64,000 nt of DNA from Cricetomys ansorgei (Eukaryota; Chordata; Mammalia; Rodentia; Nesomyidae): assembly GCA_026225945.1 (NCBI GenBank), contig JAMJFZ010000107.1, positions 44,196,501-44,260,500 on the forward strand, read 5' to 3'. The translations under genes were made by a program, and so were the position numbers. Under the pieces are notes generated by a model. It saw only the letters and a list, made by a program, of their open reading frames with translations, made no database searches and was not told the origin of the DNA. Of the stretch, positions 1 to 11,922 are shown piece after piece (position 1 is the stretch's first letter; every line of letters begins with the position of its first letter).

Positions 1-1352
1 AACTTGCACACAATGAAATGAAGCAGTGCTGTCCTTTTAACGAAACAGAGGATTAGGTGGATTACAGCCAGACACTGGGCTCTCCCCCAAACTACAGCTA
101 CAGATGCGTGGGGATCAAGGAAGAGGCTTGAGTTTTGTAACAACATGGCAGCATTACTGCACTGCCCAATGGGATACAGAGCTTCCCTTTCAGTGTCACA
201 GACCGTTTAATCCTGTTTCCATGAAAAGTTTACCAGCCTCACCCCCAAACGGTGGGTTCAAAACAGTTCAAAATTTTCAGAAAATCTTTTATTTGTCCCA
301 CCTAACTTTTCTAATGTTACCATCAAACAGTCACTACCGCTGATACGATGACACGTAAGTGGCTTGGCCTGCACAAGATGATCTTCTGTCTGGCGCTCAC
401 ATTATTCACCAATGGGAACCCAACCAAATTTCCATTTGTTCCTAACTGCTAATAAGGGATTTAACAATCTGTATCACCAATTCAATATGGAACCAAGTTA
501 CCAGACCATCTATCTCCTTTATAGGTTCAGGTTCACAATTACGAGCACACCCTCCAGGCTTCCTGTTAAACACAAACCCCACCCTGCCACCTCACCCCTG
601 GTGGAACTCAGATTCCATTCAAATGCAATGAATTGTGAGGTCTGATTCTTCCAGTTTAGGCCCAGCCCCTCTCAGTTTAACCACCTATCCTGGAGGTTCC
701 CTGAGGCTAATGAGGCAATGGTAGAGATGGCATGGGTGGGCCATGTCCCTCACTGAGGGAGGTTCAAGAAGCACTGGTCCAAATGTAGAATACAACCCAC
801 AAAGAGGGTTCTGTAAGAAACTCTGCACGTGTGCTCTACATTTTTGTAGATGACATATATGACAAATCCAACGAAGCCTTCCTAGATTCACAACACTCCC
901 ACCAAGAGAATTTTACCAAAGGTGTCTGGAGTTTTCTCCCGGAAGCCTTCACCAGAAAAGGCTATGCCTGTGTGTCTGATGGCGCAGGGTGAGGAGGGGT
1001 GCCCTCACTGAGGGGAGTACAGCAGTGTTTACTACAGAATTTACATACAAAATGAACTCTAAAGAGAAGACAAAGTGCCTTAATGCAGCAAGAAAACTAG
1101 ATGCTTCTCATAGGCACCTTCCACCTTCCCAGGGTGTATTTTACCAAGCACATTGAAGGTCAACACCCTGGGGTGCTAGCCCAACACCCTGAACCCCAGC
1201 CTGTGCATTGGCTCTGCTTTTATATGTCTCCTTCCTGCTGACTCCTGCCCAACCCCCTCCCCACTTGACAAACACCCATTTCAAAACTGAATATTCACTG
1301 GTGATTAACCTTGTAGGTGTTAATATCTGAGCAGTATCAGACATCTTAAGAA

Positions 1353-1421
1353 ATAGCATTACACCTTTCTTTCATTACACACACACACACACACACACAC
1401 ATAGCATTACACCTTTCTTTC

Positions 1422-1460
<39 letters not shown>
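1353..1460. repeat. CA microsatellite with a 48-bp tandem duplication
   Basis: The unit atagcattacacctttctttc + att(ac)n occurs at 1353 and again at 1401, a period of 48 bp. Each copy is followed by a CA run, and the second run extends to 1460. Confidence 0.95.
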
Positions 1461-1462
<2 letters not shown>

Positions 1463-1926
1463 ATGCTGTGTCTCTGAATCCCAGAAAGACACACTCTTTA
1501 ACAGAAACAGCACAACGATCAAGGTCAAGAGCTAAATGGAAGTTAATCTTTCTCCAAGGTCACCAGCAACCCATCAACAAGGTCACAATTAGAATTTAAT
1601 TCTCTTGGGACCCAGATGAGGATTTTAACTTCCCATCGCCCCAAAACGTATAACTTACTGTGTTATGTTATTTCAATTTTTACAAAATTTTAACTGTGAC
1701 TTTTCCAAAACTTAAGGAAGAAGTGGTCATGACGAATCACTATTCAATTTAATAAGTCCAAAAAGTAAGTCAGAAACTAAAATAGAAGATAAAAGCAGAA
1801 AGCATGCAGAGGCAAGTGCTTCCTTCTGTCACTGTGTGTCTTATCATCATTTTCTGCAGGCACCTTGAAGTTAAAAATAGAAAGGGGAAAAAAAGGACGT
1901 AGACTAGAAAATTTTCCTTCCTTGAT

Positions 1927-1948
1927 TAAAAAAAAAAAAAAAAAAAAA
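1927..1948. repeat. Poly-A tract
   Basis: An A run of about 22 bases after cttgatt. No retroelement body is recognised upstream. Confidence 0.9.
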
Positions 1949-2904
1949 CCACTACATTCTCTAAATAAATCCTACAGAGCAGGCCGAAAGGGCGAGTAAA
2001 TTTCCTATCTTCTCACTAATTAATTGGTATCTACAGATTTACCCAATAAGTGTGTGCAAAACTGAAGGAGCACAGAAAACCTTACCGAAGCCGATGAGCA
2101 TAGTTTAAAACTCACTACTTCCTATGTTTAGAGGTTTAAGAAAGAGTGTTGGATTTACTACAGTGCTTCAATATTAATCTCATTCAACAAATCTTTACCT
2201 CGAGACATCACTCAAGACAAGGTCTTCAAGAGATAGAAGGCAGCACACACGGGCACCTACCAAAGGACTCCTAGATGAAGATGGAGCTGTGGCCACACAT
2301 TGATTCAACTACTTTGAGTTGTCCACGCAGAACCCAGACATGACTAACAGAGTTGTATCTCTGAGAAACAAGGGTAGAAACAAGGACTTGACCCAGATAA
2401 AGTGGTACGCATGCAGAAAACACTTTCTGAGAACTTGTCCAAGAGCACTAGGATTTGGTTGGTTAATCAATTACAGGTTGTAGTCATTCCTGTTGTTCCT
2501 ATAGCCAAGCATGGAACTCTAAGTGTGGCCATCCAAGACCAACCAGTCCCAGCCAGCTCTCAGCTGACCACCCTTGTATGAGAGATCAACCAAGTCTGTG
2601 CGAGGCCAGAAATGCTAACAGAGTCCTGAACTAAGTTATCACTGTTTCTTAAATCCACCCAGGTTTAGAAACAGCTTGCTCTATAAGGCAAGCTGATGTA
2701 GCAGTGACTATCATATTAAAGGCTGTAAGGATTTCTAAATGCCCAGGATCTATGCCTTGATCTTTAAATATATTACCTACTGGGTAATATCTCCATTTTA
2801 TAGATCCTGAAGATTAATTCTTATTCAAAAATCACATGGTAAGTTGGGAGTTTAGTAACTCAGACCATCCATACCTAAAGTCTTCATTAAAACTAAGAAA
2901 ATCC

Positions 2905-3276
2905 AGGGATGGAGAAATGGCTCAGTGGGCAAAGTGTCTTCTTTAGAAGCATGAAGTCATGAGTTCCTATTGCCAAAACCCACATAAGAGCCAAAATAAA
3001 AGCTGCCATGGCAGTACACATCTGTAACTTCTCTGCACTGAAGGGGCAGAGACCAGCAGAGACCAGCAGGTCCCAGGAACTTGCCAGCCAGGCAGCCTAG
3101 CAAAAACTGTGATCCCTAGGCTCAGTGAAAGACCTGGTCTCAAAAAATAAAGCAGAGAGCAAATAGAGAGGTAAAGGCAGGAAGACATTCAACATCTGCC
3201 TCTAGATTCCACATGGGCCTGCACAAACAAGTACATCTGCACACACCTGTGACAGGCTGCCAGCCAGATATACACA
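2905..3276 (+). mobile_element. B4-type (ID-B1 chimeric) SINE
   Basis: The start ggatggagaaatggctcagt, then gaagcatgaagtcatgag, the B1-like centre and a tail reading gacctggtctcaaaaaataa, match the long rodent SINE with an ID-like head. Its 3' end merges into a CA repeat, a common origin of microsatellites. Confidence 0.65.
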
Positions 3277-3405
3277 CACACACACAGGGGGGTGGGGGTG
3301 GGGACGACAGCGGGGGGGGGGGGGGGGGGCCGCGACAACGGACGGAGATCTGATGCACTTGAAGACGGAAGGAAGGGAGGGAGGGAGGGAGGGAGGAAGG
3401 AAGTC
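3276..3405. repeat. Compound microsatellite: CA, G-tract, GGGA/GGAA
   Basis: A (CA)n run of about 14 bases is followed by G-rich sequence with an uninterrupted G18 tract. A short CpG-containing spacer and a GGAA/GGGA repeat (about 3367-3405) come next. It sits at the 3' end of a B4-type SINE. Confidence 0.95.
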
Positions 3406-3683
3406 CGAATAACAGCATCACAAACAAACAGCATCACAAATACAAAAGAGGAGCATCCAGAGAAAGAAAAACTAAGATTTCTGAATAGGACTAAATAAAG
3501 TCCAAACTGCAGGGAAGGGCTGAGTACTTAGGATCTGTGGTAGGTGAAATTTCAAGACTGTAAAACTACAGGACAAGGTCCTGAGTGTGTGCAGCCACCT
3601 GGTTAACCTTGCTTGGCATGAAATTGACTTTCAATCATTTTCCTATTGTTCTACTTGAGAATAAGCCCAGGAAGCCTTAAAAA

Positions 3684-3720
3684 AGTGTGTGTGTGTGTGT
3701 GTGTGTGTGTGTTGGGGGGG
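3684..3720. repeat. (GT)n microsatellite with G tract
   Basis: About 14 GT units followed by ttggggggg. Confidence 0.95.
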
Positions 3721-5321
3721 TTGGACATTCAGTATTCAGTTAATCTACAAGCAATACATCTAATCCAGTATATTTTTTCCCTACTGTCCCCTTCTACTTC
3801 CTTGGCTTTTTTTTCTTTTTACAATAGCATATGAGCCACTTTTGTCTTTAAAAAGCACTGTCCAAAGCAGTTTCTCTAAGCCTGCAAAGTTCTCAAATTT
3901 GGCACTGTCTAATACAGTAGCACCCAGCTGCGCACAGCCACTGAGCAACTGGAATGCAGCACGGTTCACTGAAGAAGGGGGCTTTCAGGTTGAGTTTTAA
4001 TAACTTAAAAAGCCACTGGTCACTTCTGCTCCTTTAAATAGTGTCTCATTTCAAAGTACACACCAACATGTGACACAGTACATAAACTTGTAGTTAAAAA
4101 CCTAAAGATACGGTTCAATAGCAAATATATTCACTATCAAAGTCCTAATCTTATTAGCATCTGCTGTACGAATGCCAAGTTGTCCAGGGTTCCAGTGTGT
4201 AGGCCACCACCCTACCCTGTTCCAGTCCTCATGTCCCCACCCCATTACTAGTTTCACTAGGCTCAGTTGGAGATGAAGAATCATACTTTACCACTGTTAT
4301 TTTATAGTTTTGTCTAATACCTACAGATCGCATCTCTGTGTTCAACTGTGACTTCTGAAAATTAATTCGTCTACCAAAATATTATTTTTCTCATTTGATG
4401 GCTTCTTTCTAAATGGTTTAAAATTGACAAATCAGGTTCATAAACAGTAGTACTGCTGTCCTAATATTTACCAGCTCAAAGTCACACTGTTATTCAATGT
4501 GTTGGTCAAAATGGCCTCCCCAAATATGTCCTCTTCAAAGGTATCACAGGTCAGAGGCAGGGAGATCCAATTATTTGTCAAGGAGAGCTAATGTGAATGT
4601 TAACGATGTTAAGAATGTTAGTGGTGGGTCTTCATTGCAAGCACCCTCTCATGTTTACTTTTTCTTCAAAACTAAGCTAAGCTGAGGAGACCAGAAGATA
4701 TGACCTTCTGATTGACAGCCATCACAGGTCCTTCCCTTGTGCCTATAAGCAAGTTGTGCCTACTTGGGAGACCAGCAAAACTGTTATCATGGCATCCCAG
4801 CCTCTTTGAACACTACAAAGGCGCAAGGAGTGAACTCCACTTTGGCTACTAAGAATGTTGAACCAAGGTTCTTTCTGCTAAAGCTTCCAACTTCTTCAGG
4901 AGGCTTGTTCTAGCCAAGACAGTTCCAAGCAACTTAAAAGAATACCACAGGAGGCAAGCCAAGACTTAGTGACCTCCAGATGACCTCACCTACAGCTACC
5001 CTTACCCTGGATGCTCTGCCAATAGCAGCTGTGCTTGATTAGGCCCAGAACAGGAAAGCTACTTCCCAGTGACTCAACAAAATGCTTGCAAATGAGGGAA
5101 CATGTGGCCTGTGACTGGTCCCTAACTCAAGGCAGTCGACAAGAAACTGCAGTAACTGGTGGACTTACAAATGAACTCATAGTACGCCATGCTTCTTTTT
5201 CTAACTACATAAGCCAGCTGTTTGTAGTTGTCTGGGCTCAACACTGGGCTCCAATAAAGGCTTCTCTTACATCTTATGATTTTTATCACAGGTAGAGAGT
5301 TGAGAGGCTTATAGGAAAAGA

Positions 5322-5468
5322 ATTTTTTGGTGGTGGTGGTGATGGTGGGGTTTCCTTTTGCTTCTTTTGGGGCCTGGGTATCACTAGCCCAGGCTGGCCT
5401 GGTCTTGTGTTTCTCTTGCCTCAGCCTCCAGAACACTGGTATTGCAGGTGTGATCTACCACACCTGGC
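5322..5468 (-). mobile_element. Old B1-like SINE fragment
   Basis: Contains a TGG-rich start, tcactagcccaggctggcctgg, tgcctcagcctcc and ggtattgcaggtgtgatctacc, which align by eye to an antisense B1/PB1. Divergence is high. Confidence 0.5.
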
Positions 5469-6799
5469 GTATTTTTTAGCACAATAATGGGTGCTTCTTT
5501 TGGTTCTAGGCTAAGCATTCTAAGAATCAGAAACACTGAGGACTATCAGAACGATGTGCCTCAGATACACCGATAGGGAAGCTGTAAAACTCACAGTGGT
5601 TGAGCAACTTTTAGACAAACAGAATTATAAATGTTAGTATGAGCCCTCGTGTATGAATGCAATGTGTCTACGAAAAATATCTATACAGATGTTTACAGGT
5701 CAAATCTGTCAAAAGAGAAAGGAAGAAGCTGAGAGGGGGCAAGAAAAGAGGGCGTTTCACTTCTTACATTATACAATTCTTTACAGTTTCAATGGATATT
5801 TTACTTGAAGAAACTTTAGCCTTAAACATACCTTAAAGCTGGAAGCAAAAAAAATACTGGAGAACAATTTACTGGGTGAAAACTGATTTTAGATGGAAAA
5901 GATTCAAATAAAGGGTATTTAAAGCCTCAACTATGCAGCCATTGATAAAACATAAGGAAAACCTTTTACCACAGCAGCACATGGGAGACAACTTTTTCTA
6001 GTAAGTTGAAAGCAACTCGAAATGAAATGCATCATATTCTAAAACAGCCTCTTACTACACAAGCCAAACTTCCTAGAATCAGTCTTTGCATTTGAAAAGT
6101 GAAAAAAAACGAGGTTCAGAAAAGGTAAACTGATCCCAGAAGGCCACACTCAGCAATAGTATGGGAAGCAGAGCTGAGCTCCAACCAAAGTGACTCTGAG
6201 AGCCCGAGCACTTCCATGTGTACATCAGGTCATGGGCGGAAGAGCTGAGCCACACCTCCACTCCTGTGCGGGAGCCCCAAATCACAAGGTGCATGTGTGA
6301 GGAGCCACCTGAGCAACCTCACCAAGGTTCTCTGCTGAGCTCGAGTTACAGATCACGATAATGCTTCTTAGTATAAACTGAACAAAACAGAACAAAAACC
6401 CTGCCTTCTTACTTGAAGAATTTTATTCTTAGGTAAAATTTAATTATGTAAAAAGTAATACCAGCCGTATTTGGATACAAAGTATATTTACTTCTTTAAG
6501 CTACCACTGAAATAGAGAAAATTATCATGTGAATCAAGTGTGATATATGAGAGAAACAACATTGTAGAAAATGCTTCAGTGTCCAACAAGCACCCCGAAG
6601 CCCCTGGTGCTCGGAAGTGACTTAAACATCTCCAAGAATCCTCTTGCCAATTGTGCTACTTACTATTGACCAAATCATTAAACTCCACAGAACATAAGTT
6701 AAAGGAAAGCAATTTTCCCACTATGTAAGACTAATCTACTGTACTCTATACATGTCTAGTTTGCAGCTTATATTTCTGTATTTTTGGGCAAATGCTTTC

Positions 6800-7111
6800 A
6801 GTGGTGAGTTGAATGGATCCAGCCAAAATGTACATCTACCCTAGAACAAAGGTCTCTGAAGTTGGACCCAAGGACCTCCGGATGACAGCATCTTGACTTT
6901 GAGAAGACTCTCAGTTCAATTAGAAGTGGCCTCTTAGGAGGAGATCTGAGACTAGGGGGCACAGAGAAGGTCCTGTGGCCAGAGACAGAATGTTAAGCGA
7001 TGTGCCAAAGCCACAGAATGACTTCAGGGAGATTGGCCTGCAGGCGCCTATCTTCAGACTTTATCTGCTTTGTCCTGATCTGTTATAGTAGCCCTAGGAA
7101 ATTAATACACT
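6800..7111 (+). mobile_element. Old MaLR (MLT1-like) LTR
   Basis: Begins near tgagttgaatggatccagcc and ends ttatagtagccctaggaaat, then taatacac, as in old mammalian MaLR LTRs. The middle (gaagtggcctcttaggagga) is compatible. Non-coding, diverged. Confidence 0.5.
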
Positions 7112-8872
7112 TTAAAAATAAGCAGCTTCATGCTGAGATCCAACTGTTAGAGAAAATTATGCACTAACATATACATTTTTATTAATCTCAAGTTGGAGTG
7201 TTTACATTATTAGCATGCATAAGTTGTCCATCAGTTCTCCTTGAACGTATCTCTCATATATGAGAAGTGACTTGCGAACCATTTTTTTTTAATAACTACT
7301 AGCGACAATTACAAATACTTCTTTAATACCTATGAAATACAAAGTATTGATTATAAAGCTGTTGCAACTAAGGACCAAGATAGAATAAAAACAATTTTTC
7401 TACGTTCTCAAGACTTCACTTAACAAGCAACACACAGGGCACAATGAAACTAATACAGATATTATCTCCAAAACTAACCAGCCAATAATACACCCTCTCT
7501 AGTCAGAAATATATATATTTACTTTCCCTGCAGTCATAAAACCATCTTTTCTATTTTAGCCACTTCTCTGTTCCTCTTATACATCGAAACTCACCGCCCC
7601 CTTTGGAAATAATGTCAATTATTTGAATAAAATAATAAATAGCAGCATTTAAAGGCAATGTTCTAGATAGAATCTTATGCATCTCAAACCCTGGGCTGCT
7701 AAGTAATTTCTTGTCTCCATGGTAGAATGTTGAAATACACTTAGCATTAGTTATGCTGCCAAAGGACTGCAGAAACTACAGTCATAGGGAAAACGGTGAG
7801 GGAAAAAAAACATTATGTTTTAAAATGAAGTATTAAAGTAAAAGTACTGTGAAACATCAGTACAGGAGACAATTAACTACCAAATCCCATGTAACACATG
7901 ACTGTGTGAACACCTTCTCCAAGGGACTTTCTAGCCTTCCTATCTGTACCAAGCAGCAGTAATAAAATAAAAATGGCCTCAGACGAAGCTATTTGTAGCA
8001 GCTGTGAGATCACAGAGGATGGAAGAGAGACAGAAAAGCAACGGATGCTAAAGAGGACACATGAAAAGCAGAACCATTCCAACTGGCTGAGTTTTAAAAC
8101 CCTTTACCAGTGAACTGGAAATAGGAATTGAGTAGCATTCCCACACTCAGTGTTGTGCTTGGTTCTGTCATGGATACAATAACTGGATACAGAAAGGCCC
8201 TGGCCCCTAAGGACTTGAGCCAGAAAGAGAGCCAAGCAACAGGCAAGATCAGAACCAACAATGAAAAAGTCAGAGTCCTTGCTCAGCTCAGACCAACAGG
8301 GAGGCAGGACAGCCCTTCTCCCCACTTCCCGTGCTGGATACACAGATGGCCTCCTTGGCAGATCCTGAGCAAATGTTCAACTCTCCCTGTAGCCATCACT
8401 CAGCATCTACTCCCGCAGAGCACCCGACTCGTAGCTCAGAGCCTCTGCAACACCATCTTCATTTAGGCGGTGTTCTGAGACCACGTCTAACTACAGTCGG
8501 CTGGGAGCTCGTTGGCAGCTGTGGCCATCTGAGCAGCTATTGTTTGTCACTGTGGTACTGGTGCCGGCAGGATTAGGCTTGGAGCCAAAAATGGAATTCT
8601 ATTCATAGCCTGTCAAGGCTGGAAAGCAGCGTGGAATTCATTTAACTTGAACTTCCAGGGCTCCACAGAAAACACTAATAAAATTAATCAAATGGCCATT
8701 CTAAAGTCACACAAGGAGTGGCTGAGGTCAGTATCACGGCCTTCTCTTCTGCTTCTACAACTGTCTTAAGAGCTGTTTCCTGTTGGAAATTGGTGGTTTC
8801 AAAACACAAGATCAGAAGGCAAATTGATGGGGAATTGATTCTTTTTAGTATTCTACACAAGTTATGCAGAGG

Positions 8873-8921
8873 AGGGGAAGGAGGGAGGGATGGAGGGAGG
8901 AAGGGAGGGAGGGAGGGAGGG
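8873..8921. repeat. (GGGA/GGAA)n microsatellite
   Basis: Purine-only GGAGG/GGGA repeats on the plus strand. Confidence 0.95.
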
Positions 8922-10680
8922 TTAATATTGACCAACCTCTAAGCAGCGTAAGTGCAAAATCTTACATATAATTTTAGTCTCTGGCATGAGTGAAACAGAA
9001 TAGCAGAACTCTCCTTGATCCAATGGATCCTAAGGATTCCATGAAAACAGATTTGTGAGGAGAAACATGCTGCCAACCTCTGTAGAAAAGGCTGGGGATA
9101 AAACTGAACTTCTTAAACTAGTGTAAGAAGTGGGTAAGAAAAATCTACAGTGCTTAAAAAGACACACAGGTAAGCTATTTTGCTGTTGTTGTTAATGAAT
9201 TCCTGCCATTGTGGCGAGAGTGGCCCTTCATTTCCTTCCTTTCTAAAGCTATCAAATGTTACCGGAAACGCTTGGAAGTTGTTTGCAGCTGTAGTCACTT
9301 CCTATTGCACATTGTTAGGTCTCCTTTCCAGCCACAATAAAATGCTATTTACTTACTACCTCATTACGCAGTAATACAAGACTCTCTACTAAAGGAGCAT
9401 GGGGCTAGGACATGGCTAGGTGCCCAGTGTTACCTACTAGCCACTGTAGTATTTTGTGATTTTAGAACACTTTGTGGATTAATTAATCTAAATAGTCTAT
9501 CTCTACTAAATCTACCTGCAATCTTCTATTGAACAGTCACACCCTCGCTTTATAAATAGTTCCATATTAAATACACTATTCTACATTTAAACAAGGAAAT
9601 GCACAGGAAATTATAATGGAGTTCTTTGAGCATGAACAACTGAGACCCAGATTAGGTCCTGCAAAGAGCAATGGAGGAAACAGTAAAAGATCACCAAGTA
9701 CCAAGAGCCAACCATGTGAACCAGCATTGGTGGCCCTAGTTATTTTTAATAAGAAAAACCAGCGGTGCAACAAGGACAAAAATTCCAAAAATGTAGGCAT
9801 ATTTTGTCTTCAAGTGAGAAACAATTTATTTCTTAAAGGAAAAAAAAGAACTAATCACTGTGTCATTGGGCATGTGCCTTCCTTTCTAGATGGCAGACTC
9901 TGTGCTCTAAAAGCGGAGCTAAATGGATGTGACAGACACTGGACAGTCTACATAGTTGAGAACATCTGTGGTTTTTCCACAAAAAAGTTCAATAGTTCTT
10001 CAGCATGTTGTTAATGGTAGCAAGCTTAAACATCTAGTGTCATTTAAGAGCATTGTGGGTTTTAATCTGCAAAGTGCCACAGACATAGGATCAGCCTAAA
10101 AGCAACTATTAAATGACACAGCATTCTTTAAGATACATAATAACGGCTGCAAAACCACACACATCAAAGACGTGGTACCAAGAAGCAGCAGTTAGGAAAT
10201 TCATGCCTGTGGCTTGGGCCTCTGGGTGGTCTTGACCTCGCTGAAGTCATGTAATTATTTGTAAAGTGGGGGAAATGCAAACACAGAACACAACAGAAGC
10301 TTGTGTTTGGAGTCTCTACTCTCCTCACAAGGTCCCTATAAAGACTTAGAAGATTTAAGTGTGTGAAAGGTGATGGATTGCAAAATACCAAGTACAAAGC
10401 ATAGAGAAGAGTGTGCTTGCATGCCCAGTGAAGGCTAAAATGAGTCTGCGAGACGGCAGAAGGCTTAGAAAGTATATGTAAACAACAGAAAAGTTGAAAA
10501 AGTTGAAAAGTTGCTGGTCTCTCTTTGGCTATCCACTTAAAGCTCAATGCGCAAAGACAACTGAGATGCACAATGGAAATTAGTCCAAAAAGAGGACCGG
10601 TAGCACTCCAAAAAGCCTAAAGTGTACTAAACAAACTGCTGATTCAAAATTCAGACTTTGAGAAGGACCTCAATCCAACC

Positions 10681-10762
10681 CGTGCAATGGTAGAGTGTTT
10701 GCCTAGCATACATGGGTCTTTGCGTCCAATCCCCATTAATGCCAAATAAAAATAAAGAGCCA
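10681..10762 (+). mobile_element. ID SINE, diverged
   Basis: Contains caatggtagagtgtttgcct, agcatacatgggtc and gtccaatccccattaatgcc, with an A-rich tail. This is the tRNA-Ala-related ID sequence. It is a retroposed element, not a functional tRNA. Confidence 0.65.
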
Positions 10763-11640
10763 CCATGAAATTCCAAAACCATTTTTAAATATCAAGTGGG
10801 TAGAAATAAATATAGCAGCTGATCAAGAGACTGATGTAAAATGTGCCTGCTGATGTAGTCACACATATCAAAACCAAGATGCTCGACTCCCCATTTCTAC
10901 TCTATTTAGTGTGGCCACAGCATACAATTCTATATATTCCTTTCCAAATAGGAAGGACAGCAACGAATGAAAATTAGTAAAAGGTAACATATTTACGAGA
11001 GGAGATAAAGGTCAATGAAATGAGCAGAGAAAGGTGGATGCAGACACCTATAGCCAAGTAATAACAAAGTGCCAAGTCCATCAGTAGCTATGCTAAAGGG
11101 ATATTCTAAGCGTAACTCCTAAGGGAAGAACTCTAGATGTGTTATCAGTGGGCATATGCTGTTAACTCCTGCATAAAAAGATGAGAACAAAATAACACGC
11201 ACTTTGCCTTGCTTACCTGAGAGTAAAAAGAAATATAAGCAGTTGCCTCTGTGTTTGAAATACAGACTGCATTCTTTTTTTCAGCGTGGAAAGCCCAAAA
11301 GATGAGTCTGTAACTTAAGGCCTACTTCATGTTCCCTACGCAGAGCAACATGGGAAAGTATTGGGACAAGAGGTAGAGAGGATGCTGGCAAAGCGTGGAC
11401 AAGACACTTTACTGCTGCCCTTATTTAAAAAAAAAGCTGAAGTGGCACAATGGAGCTGGGGGTTGGCTGGTTTAGATAACATCAATAACTTCGGAGCACC
11501 TCTAGAGGCTGTTCCTAGCTGTCTCGGAAGAGTCCAACTAAGGGACAGGACGGGACAGGACCCTGGCTCAGGAAAACAGAGAGGGCTTGAGCTCAGGACT
11601 GGTGACCGTGCTGCAGCTGTATACAAGCCTATAAGAGATT

Positions 11641-11922
11641 TCTTAAATTAGTGATTGATGGGGGTGGGCCTAGCCCATTGTGGGTGATGCCATTTCTGGA
11701 CTGGTGGTCCTGGTTCTATAATATAGCAGGCTGAGCAAAACAGGAGAAGCAAGCCAGTAAGCAGCACTCCTCCATGGCCTCTGCATCAGCTCCTGCTTTC
11801 ACTGCTTTTGATGATGAACAGCTATGTGGAACTGTGAGTGAAATAAACCCTTTCCTCCCCGACTTGCTTTTGGTCATGGTGTTTCATCACAGCGATAGTA
11901 ACCCTAGCTAAGACAATTAGCT
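11641..11922 (+). mobile_element. Rodent LTR-like interspersed repeat, family not named
   Basis: Contains cctagcccattgtgggtgat, tgagcaaaacaggagaagca, gtgaaataaaccctttcctc and ggtcatggtgtttcatcac, ending cctagctaagacaa. I recognise this as a common rodent repeat with an AATAAA signal, and the complement of the element near 48172 belongs to the same family. It resembles MT/ORR1-type MaLR LTRs. Confidence 0.6.

Noticed and set aside
1376..1528. Open frame made of alternating Cys-Val
   Set aside because: It is a translation of the CA microsatellite.
10681..10762. Possible tRNA gene
   Set aside because: It has tRNA-like box motifs but an A-rich tail and no cloverleaf, consistent with an ID SINE.
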